DNA of 64,000 nt from Pedobacter aquae (GCF_008195825.1 NZ_CP043329.1:3162001-3226000); one strand, 5' to 3'; shown: positions 17,652 through 27,017, numbered from the stretch's first letter. A program made the numbers and translations. The notes: generated by a model from the letters alone, not told the origin.

Positions 17652-18987
17652 CAATACTGTCCTAAACGTTTATGAAAACATCAAAAGTAACGCAATAGCT
17701 TAAAATTTATGAGATAAAAATAGATTTCAGAAAAGAACCCCTTGAATAACTTGTTTATCTTTTAGCTCATCGGGTTCTTCAAAAGGCCTATCGAGCCAAT
17801 TCTGTAGATTTATTTTCACAAATATGTTAAGTCTGATAAATGCGATAAGGTTGGAGAGCTGCCATCCATATTTAGCCATTGCTTTAAGTGCTTTAAGGAT
17901 GAGGATGGTAATTAGCGCTGTCCATATCTGTATCATCACGGCATTTTCTGTGGTTCCGATAAATGATTTGATATGCAGGTTCTGTTTTATCTCTCTAAAA
18001 AAGATTTCAATCTGCCATCTGCTTTTATAAAGCTCACTGATGGTGTTTGCTGTCCAATACATTTGATTGGTAATAATTTCTATAGTTTGTTCATTTTTAT
18101 CATCCCAAACAGCCACTCTTCTTAAGTTTTTGGGATAGCTGTCCTTTGATTTTGCGGTTTTAAGCTCAATAATCTCGTCAATCAGGATATTCTTATGCCT
18201 GTTCTCCGGCAATATATTTTCCTTAACTGTAGTATATTGGAGGTTTTCTTTATGTCTGATCACAAAAAATACGCCGTTGCTGTCCCAAACATTCAGCAGG
18301 GCAAAGTCATTATAGAATCGGTCTGCAACAATAACACTTCCTTTGTGTAAAGGCACATCATAAGCTCCTTTGTTATCCGCAGTTTTGCCGTTGGTAATAT
18401 TGACATATGCTGGTAGATTGCCATCATAATCAAGCAGAGTATGCAGTTTAACCGCTCCTTTAGCTGTTTTGTACCTGGCCCAATCAAATAGAGAAAGACA
18501 CAGACTGATAGTAGTGGAGTCTAACAGGAAGATTTTGGACTTAATCCTGAACTTTATTTGTTTAAAGCCTGCCTGCTGTCCCAAACTTTCTAACAGTATG
18601 AAATAATAGGACTTGAAGATGTTATAGTCCCTGTGCTTGTTCTGATAGCTTACACTAGATTTAGATGGAGCTTTTTGAATACCTAAATGATTGAGGTTGC
18701 CAGTAGCTGAACGAAGACCGTTACTAATATCACGTACCGATTGGCTTTTGGCAAACTGGCAGAACAACATCGATACTAGATGTGTCCAGCTTGTATAACC
18801 TTTATTATGTTTGTCGCTCTGAGATGTAGATACCAGTTTGTTGAACTTTGAACGCTCAAGTTTTGATATGATTTGGGAGAATAGTGTTACATTTACCATT
18901 GAGAAAGGGTTTGTTTTTTTGCACCTCAAAGGTAACGATGAGTTAAAACTTTCCTTTCTCTTTTTTTATTCGTTTAGGACGCTATTG
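17652..18987 (-). mobile_element. IS4-family insertion sequence (1336 bp)
   Basis: The ends are 17-bp inverted repeats matching at 15 of 17 positions: CAATACTGTCCTAAACG at 17652-17668, and at 18971-18987 a copy whose complement reads CAATAGCGTCCTAAACG. They are flanked by an exact 9-bp direct repeat ATTTTTTTT at 17643-17651 and 18988-18996, the target-site duplication. One transposase gene fills the element on the minus strand. Intact ends, duplication and ORF suggest a recent, possibly still active, insertion. Confidence 0.9.
17727..18929 (-). CDS. IS4-family transposase
   Basis: 400 residues; initiation at the internal Met 11 (ATG near 18899) is also plausible. The DDE catalytic domain is complete: LLDSTTISLCLS (first Asp), VIVADRFYND (second Asp), and YKSRWQIEIFFREIK, which fits the IS4 YREK signature Y-x2-R-x3-E-x6-K with its catalytic Glu. 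The N-terminal 100 residues resemble the DUF4372 DNA-binding domain. It catalyses cut-and-paste transposition of the surrounding 1336-bp element. Confidence 0.92.
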   Translation of the reverse strand: MRCKKTNPFSMVNVTLFSQIISKLERSKFNKLVSTSQSDKHNKGYTSWTHLVSMLFCQFAKSQSVRDISNGLRSATGNLNHLGIQKAPSKSSVSYQNKHRDYNIFKSYYFILLESLGQQAGFKQIKFRIKSKIFLLDSTTISLCLSLFDWARYKTAKGAVKLHTLLDYDGNLPAYVNITNGKTADNKGAYDVPLHKGSVIVADRFYNDFALLNVWDSNGVFFVIRHKENLQYTTVKENILPENRHKNILIDEIIELKTAKSKDSYPKNLRRVAVWDDKNEQTIEIITNQMYWTANTISELYKSRWQIEIFFREIKQNLHIKSFIGTTENAVMIQIWTALITILILKALKAMAKYGWQLSNLIAFIRLNIFVKINLQNWLDRPFEEPDELKDKQVIQGVLF

Positions 18988-20187
18988 ATTTTTTTTAGTT
19001 CTTACATGTAGTTTAGATACAAAATAGATGCTTATTAAAGTTATGGCGATACTTATATAACCTGTTATATCATAGTTTAAGATAACATTATCGGCTCTTT
19101 TAACTACAATTAAACCCGATATAACTGATGCTAAACCCACAAAAATTTGTTGTACCGATGAGTTAATGCTCATGAAGCTTCCTCTTCTCTCGCTACTTAC
19201 CACATTACTTACCATAGCTTGTGCAGGTATCATGCGCCCCGTAGACACCACAAACCAAAATCCTGTGATACATAAAACTTGGTAAAATGGAAAATCTGGA
19301 AGATTGGTAACCAAAGCAATAGGTATGGTGGTAATTAAAGCCATCATGATAAATAACCTATGCTTGCCAATTTTATCTGCTAGCTTACCCAAAAAAGGAG
19401 AGCTTACTAGTGTTAAAGCACCTCCTACCATATAAATCATGGGGGTTTGTACTTTGCTGAAGCCTTTATTGAACTCCATAAAAGGGTTTAAAAATGGGAT
19501 AATCATAAAATGGCCCAGCATAATAGTTGCAGATAATGCAAGAGCCAACATTTGGTTTTTATCTTGAGCAATATCTTTTATCAACCTTAAAGGACTAACT
19601 TTTTCTCCTCCAGCAAGTTTAATATGCGTGTCCATTTTAGGCAGATACTTCATTAAAAATGGTATCAGTATGATGCCCAAACCTGCAACAAAGAAGAAAG
19701 GCCCATGCCAGTTGAAAATGTTGGCCAAGTACAAAGAAAACGGAACGCCAAAAACCGATGCTACTGAGAAAGCGGCCATAATAACACCCATAGCGGTTCC
19801 TCTTCTTTCATAAGGGATTAAATCTGCCACGATAGATAAAACTTGAGCGCCTATTAAGCCGCCAAATATGCCTGCAACAACCCTAGAAATTAATAATAAA
19901 CTATAAGTTGGAGATATTGCACAACAAAAAGTACCTATTAAAAACCCGATATATGCTAAAATCAAAACCTGCTTCCGGTCATATTTATCAACAAAAAAAG
20001 CAGCTAAAAAGCCTGATATGCCAGCGCTAAAAGTATAAGCGGCAACCAACATAGAGAATTGCTGAGAAGAAATATTAAAATACGGCATCAGGTAGTTGCC
20101 TAAAGGCATCATAATCATGAAATCAAGAATATGAGTGAAGTTTAAAGCCGCAAGTAATAATAAAATAACCCTTTCTCTGCTGTTCAT
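18982..20187 (-). CDS. MFS transporter (C-terminus altered by IS insertion)
   Basis: 401 residues with 12 predicted membrane helices. The MFS loop 2-3 motif is present as DKYDRKQVL (about 65-73) and ADKIGKHRL is its repeat in the second half, as in drug/sugar efflux proteins of the AraJ/Bcr type. The TAG stop lies inside the right end of the IS. Removing the IS and one target copy gives RTKKNHKS-stop instead of RTKKNQ-stop, so the insertion only replaced the last three residues and function is probably kept. Divergent from the DoxX gene. Substrate unknown. Confidence 0.88.
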   Translation of the reverse strand: MNSRERVILLLLAALNFTHILDFMIMMPLGNYLMPYFNISSQQFSMLVAAYTFSAGISGFLAAFFVDKYDRKQVLILAYIGFLIGTFCCAISPTYSLLLISRVVAGIFGGLIGAQVLSIVADLIPYERRGTAMGVIMAAFSVASVFGVPFSLYLANIFNWHGPFFFVAGLGIILIPFLMKYLPKMDTHIKLAGGEKVSPLRLIKDIAQDKNQMLALALSATIMLGHFMIIPFLNPFMEFNKGFSKVQTPMIYMVGGALTLVSSPFLGKLADKIGKHRLFIMMALITTIPIALVTNLPDFPFYQVLCITGFWFVVSTGRMIPAQAMVSNVVSSERRGSFMSINSSVQQIFVGLASVISGLIVVKRADNVILNYDITGYISIAITLISIYFVSKLHVRTKKNQ

Positions 20188-20345
20188 GTGTATGTGTTTT
20201 AGACAATATTAACCATCTACGTTTAAAACAGTTGCAAATGTTTCAGTATTTCATTGTAATTTGTTCTTTACGTTGGCGCTAATATTTAATATATTTAGAT
20301 AGTAGTATTGAAAAAAGGAAATCTAAACCAAGTAAACCCATTATC

Positions 20346-20723
20346 ATGAAAAGTAAAATTCTATTTGTTTTAAGTCTTCTTTTTGGACTTATGTTTATTA
20401 ACGCTGGACTTAATAAGTTTTTTAACTATATGCCTATGCCAGAAGATATGCCAGAGGCCATGGTAAAACTCATTGCTGCTTACACAACCATAGTTTGGCT
20501 AATGCCCTTGGTTGCTGTAGTAGAAATTATTGGTGGTGTTCTAATCATCATCCCTAGGTTTAGAGCTTTAGCAGCTATTATGGTATTACCCATTACAGTT
20601 GGTATTTTACTTACGCATATTTTTAATGAACCATCGGGTTTACCCATAGCCATAGCTTTTTTTGCTGTAAATATTTGGTTATTATTTGAGTATAGGGAGA
20701 AGTATATGCCCTTGGTTAAATAG
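20346..20723 (+). CDS. DoxX-like membrane protein
   Basis: 125 residues with four hydrophobic segments. The first (LFGLMFINAGLNKFFNY) carries the small-residue/N-x-x-KF pattern of DoxX-like proteins, and helices two and three (PLVAVVEIIGGVLIII) continue it. DoxX family roles are unclear; some act in thiol or redox stress. It is a single-gene unit with a hairpin terminator 25 nt after the stop, divergent from the MFS gene. Confidence 0.78.
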   Translation: MKSKILFVLSLLFGLMFINAGLNKFFNYMPMPEDMPEAMVKLIAAYTTIVWLMPLVAVVEIIGGVLIIIPRFRALAAIMVLPITVGILLTHIFNEPSGLPIAIAFFAVNIWLLFEYREKYMPLVK

Positions 20724-20747
20724 TTATAAGGCGTTGATCGATTTTAA

Positions 20748-20780
20748 AAAAAGCCTCCATAATAACTACAGAGGCTTTTT
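20748..20780. terminator. bidirectional intrinsic terminator
   Basis: Stem AAAAAGCCTC / GAGGCTTTTT (20748-20757 and 20771-20780) with a 13-nt loop. It lies between the convergent DoxX and isocitrate dehydrogenase genes. Confidence 0.85.
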
Positions 20781-20802
20781 GGTTTACAAAAAACAGTTAA
20801 TT

Positions 20803-22236
20803 TTACTGTCCTTGTCCTAATGAGAATCCTGCTTTGCCATCAAAGTGGTAAAGGTTTTCTGTTTTGATAACTTCAATATCATGCGCAATAGCTCTTGCTA
20901 AAAGCTCAACAATTTCTTTATTGTTTAAGCTATCTTTTTGGCTTTGAAATCTGCATCTCCAATGGTCTGTACAAAAGGTTTCTTTAAAACCTTCTGGCCA
21001 TACTTTAATACCTCTGTTGGTAATCATCTTCAAATAAACCTGCTCATTTTCTAGCTGTTTAAGTTTAGCGGCTAATTCATCAGGGTTAAGACCTTTCCAG
21101 TCTACAAAAACATCAACTCCAACAAGTTCTTTTTTTGCAGGCGTTCTTCGCTGATATTTTGGTAGGCTTAAAGCCGAACTATTGGCATAATTAACCGGGT
21201 TGAATACCTTAGGCTTTTGCTCTAAATTTTCTATTACAGCATCCGCAAACTCTTTAGTTCCTACTTTTTTCTTGCTCACCCCTTCTACATAAATATCTGG
21301 CGTATGTGTGCCTTCTTCAATAGTTTTTAACCAAGCATTATGTACTTTCTCGGCAACATCTGTTTGCCCAATATGGTTCAACATCATCACGGCACCTTGT
21401 AATAAGCCCGATGGATTTGCAATGTTTTTACCTTTAATATCTGGAGCTGTACCATGTATGGCTTCAAACATAGCGCATTCTTCGCCTATGTTAGATGAAC
21501 CTGCTAAACCTACAGAGCCTGTTATTTGTGCTGCAATGTCTGATATAATGTCACCATAAAGGTTTTGCATCACTATCACATCAAAATCTTCAGGAGAATC
21601 TGCAACTTTAGCGGCGCCAATATCAACAATCCAGTGTTCGTTTTTAATTTCTGGATATTCAGCAGCTATTTCATTAAACACTTGATGAAATAATCCATCA
21701 GTTTGTTTCATGATATTGTCTTTAGAAAAGCAAGTTACTTTCTTTCTATTTTGTTGTTTTGCATATTCAAAAGCGTAACGAATAATTTTCTCACATCCTG
21801 GTCTGCTTATCAGCTTTAAGCATTGTACAACTTCATCTGTTTGTTGATGCTCTATACCTGCATATAAATCCTCTTCGTTCTCTCTGATGATAACCAAATC
21901 CATTTTAGGGTGTTTGGTACTTACAAAGGGATGTAAACTTACACAAGGGCGTACGTTTGCATATAATCCTAAAAATTTTCTGGTACTAACGTTTAAGCTT
22001 TTGTAGCCACCACCTTGCGGAGTAGTAATTGGCGCTTTTAAAAAAACCTTGTTTGTACGTACGATATCCCAAGATGCTGAAGAAATACCCGAAGTATTCC
22101 CTGAAAGATAAACTTGTTCACCAATAAGAATTTCCTCAACCTCAATACGGGCACCAGCAGCCATTATAATTTTAAGTGTGGCATCCATAATCTCTGGGCC
22201 AATTCCGTCTCCTTTTGCGATAGTTATTTTTTTCAT
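20803..22236 (-). CDS. icd: isocitrate dehydrogenase (NADP-type, Thermus-like long form)
   Basis: 477 residues. Residues 1-330 form the isocitrate/isopropylmalate dehydrogenase fold: GDGIGPEI at the N-terminus, SLNVSTRKFLGLYANVRP for substrate phosphorylation-loop binding, IIRENEEDLYAG, and the metal-site NLYGDIISDIAAQITGS. HGTAPDIKGKNIANP binds the nucleotide. About 140 extra C-terminal residues match the long Thermus-type ICDH rather than LeuB or the E. coli enzyme. It oxidatively decarboxylates isocitrate to 2-oxoglutarate in the TCA cycle. Single gene. Confidence 0.85.
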   Translation of the reverse strand: MKKITIAKGDGIGPEIMDATLKIIMAAGARIEVEEILIGEQVYLSGNTSGISSASWDIVRTNKVFLKAPITTPQGGGYKSLNVSTRKFLGLYANVRPCVSLHPFVSTKHPKMDLVIIRENEEDLYAGIEHQQTDEVVQCLKLISRPGCEKIIRYAFEYAKQQNRKKVTCFSKDNIMKQTDGLFHQVFNEIAAEYPEIKNEHWIVDIGAAKVADSPEDFDVIVMQNLYGDIISDIAAQITGSVGLAGSSNIGEECAMFEAIHGTAPDIKGKNIANPSGLLQGAVMMLNHIGQTDVAEKVHNAWLKTIEEGTHTPDIYVEGVSKKKVGTKEFADAVIENLEQKPKVFNPVNYANSSALSLPKYQRRTPAKKELVGVDVFVDWKGLNPDELAAKLKQLENEQVYLKMITNRGIKVWPEGFKETFCTDHWRCRFQSQKDSLNNKEIVELLARAIAHDIEVIKTENLYHFDGKAGFSLGQGQ

Positions 22237-22456
22237 GATGCTTATGAATTTGTAAAACAGTGCAAATTTGGCTAATCTAATTCATTAATTATTATTTATA
22301 TAAGATATGATATCTATAAGAGTTTTTTATGTTTTTAAATGTAATCTTGAACAGAAATCCACATCTCCGGCAACGATTGCATAGATTTTCATCTCGGCTG
22401 TTGATTTTTTAGAAATATTAATCCTTAAATTCAAATAACCAAAAACTATATTAAAC

Positions 22457-23791
22457 ATGCATCGCAGAAAATTTATTCGTCAAACTGGCTCTGCTATGGC
22501 CGCAACTTTAATAGCCGATACTTTATTGGCAAGCACTTTAAATGCACCTAAAAAAAAGGTTGCCTTAGTTGGTACCGGTGTTAGAGGCATTAGTATGTGG
22601 GGTACTTCAGTCATCAAAGAATTTAAGGATTCGGTAGAATATGTTGGCTTATGCGATATCAACCCGGGTAGGGTTAAAACAGCACAACAATTAATGGATT
22701 TGAGCTGTCCAACCTATACCAATCTGGATAAAATGCTACAAGAAACCAAGCCCGATATTTTAATTGTTACCACGATGGATAGCACCCATCATGAGCAAAT
22801 TGTGAAAGGATTAGAAGCTGGAGCGGATATTATTACAGAAAAGCCCATGACAACCGATGAAGATAAATGCCAAATCATTTTAGATGCCGAGAAGAGAACA
22901 GGTAAAAAGGTTCATGTAACTTTTAACTATCGCTACTCGCCTCATCGTCAGAAAATATACGAGCTCATCAATAAAGGAGAAATTGGTAAAGTTACCTCAG
23001 TAGATTTTCATTGGTATTTAGATACTTCCCATGGGGCAGATTATTTTAGAAGATGGCATCGTAAAAGAGAATTTGGAGGCTCTTTATTGGTACATAAATC
23101 TACCCATCATTTTGATTTATTAAACTGGTGGCTAAACTCAGACCCGGTAGAGGTTTTTGCTTACGGTTCTTTAGAGTTTTATGGTAAAAATGGTCCGTTT
23201 AGGTCTAGCAATTGCAGACCTTGTCCGCATAAAAACGAGTGTAAGTTTTATTTTGATATGACTAAAAACGACCGTTTAATGAAACTCTATGCCGAAAATG
23301 AAAAGTACGATGGCTACTTAAGAGATGGTTGCGTTTTTAGAGAAGATATAGACATTTTTGATAAAATGGCTGTACAAATTAAATATGCAAATAATGTACA
23401 GGTGAGTTATTCTTTAACTGCTTATTCTCCTTATGAAGGTTACCGAATATCATTTAACGGCACAAAAGGAAAAATTGATACTTGGATACACGAAAGTCAG
23501 CCTTGGCCAAAAGAAAAATATGACGAAATACAAATCACCAAAAACTTTGGTGAAACAGCATACATTAGAATAGATAATACCGAAGCGGGACATGGCGGTG
23601 GAGATATCCGTCTAAGAAAACAACTCTTTAACCCAGGAGCAGACCCATTTAAGCAAGCGGCCGGAAGTAGAGATGGCGCTATGTCTTGCCTAACAGGTGT
23701 AGCGGCCAGAAAAAGTATAGATACTGGAATGCCCGTAAAAATAAAAGATTTGTCTTCTATAGTTCCGCATCCTACCAGAGGGAATAGTTAA
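22457..23791 (+). CDS. Gfo/Idh/MocA family oxidoreductase, Tat-exported
   Basis: 444 residues. The N-terminus HRRKFIRQTG followed by a hydrophobic stretch is a twin-arginine signal, so it is probably exported folded with its NAD(P). The Rossmann motif is KVALVGTGVRGISMWG (about 34-49). EKPMTTDED carries the conserved EKP lysine. A Cys cluster (NCRPCPHKNECKFY, about 255-268) could bind metal. Such proteins in Sphingobacteria act on glycans or inositols; the substrate here is unknown. Hairpin terminator follows. Confidence 0.85.
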   Translation: MHRRKFIRQTGSAMAATLIADTLLASTLNAPKKKVALVGTGVRGISMWGTSVIKEFKDSVEYVGLCDINPGRVKTAQQLMDLSCPTYTNLDKMLQETKPDILIVTTMDSTHHEQIVKGLEAGADIITEKPMTTDEDKCQIILDAEKRTGKKVHVTFNYRYSPHRQKIYELINKGEIGKVTSVDFHWYLDTSHGADYFRRWHRKREFGGSLLVHKSTHHFDLLNWWLNSDPVEVFAYGSLEFYGKNGPFRSSNCRPCPHKNECKFYFDMTKNDRLMKLYAENEKYDGYLRDGCVFREDIDIFDKMAVQIKYANNVQVSYSLTAYSPYEGYRISFNGTKGKIDTWIHESQPWPKEKYDEIQITKNFGETAYIRIDNTEAGHGGGDIRLRKQLFNPGADPFKQAAGSRDGAMSCLTGVAARKSIDTGMPVKIKDLSSIVPHPTRGNS

Positions 23792-23805
23792 ACATCTCAA
23801 ATATG

Positions 23806-23845
23806 AACAAGGTCTTCTTTATTAAAAGGAGACTTTGTTTTTTTA
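23806..23845 (+). terminator. intrinsic terminator after oxidoreductase gene
   Basis: Hairpin AACAAGGTCT / AGACTTTGTT (one G-T pair) followed by a seven-T run, 15 nt after the oxidoreductase stop. Confidence 0.75.
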
Positions 23846-23867
23846 TTATGGTTAATAGATGTTTTTA

Positions 23868-24252
23868 CTACCAAATTATTGAAATTGGATATTTTTCAAA
23901 TTGAGTATCTCTGGTAATAATTTTTAGATTTTCTGAGATTGCTTGCGAAATAAGTATTCTATCAAATGGGTCTCTATGGCAGAGTTCTAAATCTAGAATT
24001 CCAGTAGTATGTTCAAAAGTTAATGGTAGAATTTCAAATCCGGTTTTTATGGCCTGTATCAGCAGCTCTTTAGAAGGAACGCCAAGTTCCAATTTTTTGA
24101 GACTTATTTTTATAGAAATTTCCCAGAATGAAGCAATGCTAATGTATTTAAGTTGATTGGTGTCTTCTATTATGGCTTTAGCTTTTATAGACAGCTCTTC
24201 GCTGCCACTGTAAGAACCATAAAAAGGTATGTTTATCTAGTAAGTAAGACAT
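23868..24252 (-). pseudogene. VapC-like PIN-domain toxin, frameshifted
   Basis: The ATG at 24252 starts MSYLLDKHTFLWFL, the PIN N-terminus with its first catalytic Asp. The frame then breaks near 24210, and the +1 frame continues SGSEELSIKAKAI to SFWEISIKISLKKLELG and on to a complete C-terminus: CHRDPFDRILISQAI and TRDTQFEKYP carry the other acidic residues. One extra base inactivates an otherwise complete roughly 128-residue ribonuclease toxin. The break is not in a homopolymer. Its start overlaps the antitoxin stop (TAATG). Confidence 0.75.
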
Positions 24253-24458
24253 TACATATACTCTTTAAAATCATCAATTGGGGCATCAAAATCATTTGAA
24301 ATCTTGATTTTACCTTTTAATTCTCCGAATTTAGGAACTATACTTTCCTTGTTTTTTTTCTTATTTTTTCAATTAAGAAATCAATAAAATCATTCGCCTC
24401 AGATTTTAATTCTGGAGACAAAGTTTCTAGTTTGGCATATAAGGTTAAACTTGTCATC
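24252..24458 (-). pseudogene. DUF2281-like antitoxin, frameshifted
   Basis: From ATG 24458 the frame reads MTSLTLYAKLETLSPEL and FIDFLIEKIRKK, then hits a stop after a T8 run (24352-24359; A8 on the coding strand). Nine As would continue NKESIVPKFGELKGKIKI to FDAPIDDFKEYM, the conserved DUF2281 C-terminus. These small proteins are antitoxins encoded just before PIN toxins, as here, with a TAATG overlap. With both members broken the module is either dead or mis-sequenced. Confidence 0.72.
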
Positions 24459-24521
24459 GTAAGTTACTTTTTGTACAAATTTTTATTACCTATTATAATA
24501 TTAAAACACTGTAACCCAAAT

Positions 24522-24650
24522 TTAAGCAATAATTTCTATTCCTTCTTGAGTTAAAGGGCTAGACTTTGTTTTTAGCTTCTCTTCAAATATCAGTTTATGT
24601 GTTAGCAATCCTAAAATACCTCGAAATGGCTTGCTTATTGTATCTTTGTA
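24522..24650 (-). other. possible C-terminal gene remnant
   Basis: An open minus-strand stretch reads KPFRGILGLLTHKLIFEE and ends PLTQEGIEIIA-stop. Composition looks protein-like, but no start is present before it runs antisense into hflX. It may be the tail of a lost gene. No family recognised. Confidence 0.2.
24641..24648 (+). promoter_or_regulatory. Bacteroidota -7 element for hflX
   Basis: TATCTTTG fits the TAnnTTTG consensus and lies 8 nt before the hflX ATG, implying a very short leader. No clear -33 TTTG was found. Confidence 0.5.
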
Positions 24651-24656
24651 AAAAAT

Positions 24657-25859
24657 ATGGCAAGAAAGAAATTTTATGATACCGCACCAAAGCCCGAAAG
24701 AGCTGTTTTAGTGGGTATAATTACCCCCGGAACCACAGAAATGCAGCAAAAAGAATACCTTGAAGAGCTTGCTTTTTTGGTTGATACAGCCGGTGGGATA
24801 ACAGAAAAAGTATTTACCCAAAGAATGCAAAAGCCAGATAGGGCAACTTTTGTAGGTACAGGTAAACTAGAAGAGATACAAACTTATTTAAAGGCAGAAG
24901 AGATTGATATTGTTGTTTTTGATGATGAGCTTTCGCCGATGCAATTGCGTAACATAGAAAACGAGTTAAAAGTTAAAGTGCTTGATAGAAGTAACTTAAT
25001 CTTAGATATTTTTGCCAGAAGAGCCCAAACTTTTCAAGCTAAAACCCAGGTAGAACTAGCTCAATTACAATATTTATTACCTCGCTTAACGCGGATGTGG
25101 ACCCACTTAGAGAGACAAAAAGGTGGTATTGGTATGCGTGGTCCTGGTGAAACGCAGATAGAGAGCGATAGAAGGATGATTAAAGAAAAAATATCCTTAC
25201 TAAAAGACCGCCTAAAAGAAATTGATAAGCAAAATGAAACCCAACGTAAAAATCGTAAAGAGTTGGTGCGTGTGGCCTTGGTAGGTTATACCAACGTGGG
25301 TAAATCTACCATCATGAATATGCTTTCGAAATCTGAGGTATTTGCAGAAAACAAACTATTTGCAACTTTAGATACCACCGTTAGAAAAGTAGTATTAGAG
25401 AACGTACCTTTCTTAATGTCAGATACGGTAGGTTTCATCAGAAAACTGCCACACCATTTAATAGAATGTTTTAAATCTACTTTAGATGAAGTGCGTGAGG
25501 CTGATATTTTAATGCATGTGGTAGATATTTCGCATCCAAATTTTGAAGATCATATGCAAACCGTAAATGAAACTTTAAAAGATTTAGGTGCTATTGATAA
25601 AGAAACCATCACGGTTTTTAATAAAATTGATGCTTATAACCCTATAGAAGTAGAACAAGATTGGGAAGTAGAGGATGAAGAAAAACCAACCATGGGTTTA
25701 GCAGAATTTAAAAATAGCTGGATGGCTAAAAATAGCAGTCCGGCGGTATTTATATCGGCAACAGCCAAAGAAAATGTAGACGAGTTAAGGGATGTTATTT
25801 ACCACAGAGTGAAAGCGGTAAATGAAAAAATTTATCCCTACAATAATTTCCTATATTAG
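24657..25859 (+). CDS. hflX: GTPase HflX
   Basis: 400 residues. The N-terminal HflX domain includes GTGKLEEIQTYLKA and VFDDELSPMQLRNIE; the glycine-rich linker is GGIGMRGPGETQIE. The G domain follows: G1 GYTNVGKST (about 209), G3 DTVGF, G4 NKID and the G5 SATAKEN region. HflX splits stalled or hibernating 70S/100S ribosomes and acts in heat and antibiotic stress. It is the first gene of a plus-strand run with rbfA, consistent with a translation-related unit. Confidence 0.93.
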   Translation: MARKKFYDTAPKPERAVLVGIITPGTTEMQQKEYLEELAFLVDTAGGITEKVFTQRMQKPDRATFVGTGKLEEIQTYLKAEEIDIVVFDDELSPMQLRNIENELKVKVLDRSNLILDIFARRAQTFQAKTQVELAQLQYLLPRLTRMWTHLERQKGGIGMRGPGETQIESDRRMIKEKISLLKDRLKEIDKQNETQRKNRKELVRVALVGYTNVGKSTIMNMLSKSEVFAENKLFATLDTTVRKVVLENVPFLMSDTVGFIRKLPHHLIECFKSTLDEVREADILMHVVDISHPNFEDHMQTVNETLKDLGAIDKETITVFNKIDAYNPIEVEQDWEVEDEEKPTMGLAEFKNSWMAKNSSPAVFISATAKENVDELRDVIYHRVKAVNEKIYPYNNFLY

Positions 25860-25922
25860 AAATAGTATAGCGCTTTTTAGCTGATGATGAGCTGGGTAAA
25901 ACCAAACAAAAATTAAGAAAAC

Positions 25923-26285
25923 ATGGAATCGAAAAGACAACAAAAATTTGCAAGAGTAATACAGAAAGATTTAGGGGAGATTTTCCAAAGAGATGCAGCT
26001 GCTTTTTTACCTGGCGTAATGATTACGGTAACAAAAGTTAGAGCCACTGCCGATTTAGGCATGGCCCGTGTTTTCTTAAGTTTTTTTAATGCTCCAAATC
26101 CAAATTTAGCCATTAGCACTATCAAAACGCATGCGTCAGAAATCAGATATTTATTAGGAAAGAAAATTAAAGATCAGGTTAGAGGTATCCCTCAGCTAGA
26201 TTTTTTTTTAGACGATACCAATGAATATGTGGATAGAATGGATAAAATATTCAGTAAAATAAGTAAAGAAGAAGATTCAGAATAA
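25923..26285 (+). CDS. rbfA: ribosome-binding factor A
   Basis: 120 residues, the normal RbfA length. KH-like fold motifs are KRQQKFARVIQKDLGEIF, VTKVRATADLGMARVFLSFF and the C-terminal PQLDFFLDDTNEYVDRM. RbfA matures the 16S rRNA 5' end in 30S assembly. It lies 63 nt after hflX and 9 nt before the M23 peptidase gene. Confidence 0.92.
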   Translation: MESKRQQKFARVIQKDLGEIFQRDAAAFLPGVMITVTKVRATADLGMARVFLSFFNAPNPNLAISTIKTHASEIRYLLGKKIKDQVRGIPQLDFFLDDTNEYVDRMDKIFSKISKEEDSE

Positions 26286-26294
26286 AAGTCTGGG

Positions 26295-26984
26295 ATGCTT
26301 ACCAATGCTGATAAAATTAACGAGCTACTAAAAGCTCATCAAAAGGATTTCTATCCGCTGGTTAAGTACAACCATAAAACAGATTTTTTACTTCTTGATT
26401 TCACTGCTGCAAATAACCATTTAACAGCATCTTTATTAGGCAATACCGCTTTATTTGCAAAATATATAGATGAAACTTTAGCCAATGCCAATGCCATTTA
26501 TGGTATAGGGGGTTATTTTGAGCATCGTACAGTTTATGCTAGAAGTAATCATTTTGGTACAGATGAAAATGAAGCCAGAAGACTTCATTTAGGTTTAGAT
26601 ATTTGGGCACCTCAAGGCACTCCAGTTTATAATTTTATGGATGCTAAGGTGCATAGCTTTGCCTTTAACAATAATTTTGGAGATTACGGTGCTACCATTA
26701 TCCTCGAATACCAATTGGAAGGATTTACTTTTTATGGGCTTTATGGCCATTTGTCTTTAAAGGATATTCAACAAATAGCAGAAAACAAAGAGATAGTAAA
26801 AGGGCAAGTTATAGGCTATATGGGCAGTTTTGAAGAAAACGGATTTTGGCCTTCACATGTGCATTTCCAACTAATGTGTAGTATGGATGATAAAAAAGGA
26901 GATTATCCAGGTGTGGTACGTTTTGCAGATAAAGAGCAGTGGCTAACTAAAATTCCCGACCCCAATTTGGTTTTCTCTTTTTAA
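26295..26984 (+). CDS. M23 family metallopeptidase
   Basis: 229 residues with no obvious signal peptide. The LytM/M23 zinc motifs are present: HLGLDIWAPQGTPVYNF (H-x3-D, about 98-114), GLYGHLS, and HVHFQLM (about 190-196). Family members cut peptide crosslinks in peptidoglycan. The lack of a leader is odd for a cell-wall enzyme; either a non-classical route or a non-wall substrate is possible. It follows rbfA closely. Confidence 0.83.
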   Translation: MLTNADKINELLKAHQKDFYPLVKYNHKTDFLLLDFTAANNHLTASLLGNTALFAKYIDETLANANAIYGIGGYFEHRTVYARSNHFGTDENEARRLHLGLDIWAPQGTPVYNFMDAKVHSFAFNNNFGDYGATIILEYQLEGFTFYGLYGHLSLKDIQQIAENKEIVKGQVIGYMGSFEENGFWPSHVHFQLMCSMDDKKGDYPGVVRFADKEQWLTKIPDPNLVFSF

Positions 26985-27017
26985 CAACAATTTTTATTTT
27001 TTAAACGTTATATAAGT

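Noticed and set aside
20803-22236. 3-isopropylmalate dehydrogenase (LeuB)
   Set aside because: The substrate-loop motif SLNVSTRKFLGLYANVRP and about 140 extra C-terminal residues match long-form isocitrate dehydrogenase, and no leu genes are nearby.
24522-24650. Complete small gene upstream of hflX on the minus strand
   Set aside because: No start codon before it enters antisense hflX; kept only as a low-confidence remnant.
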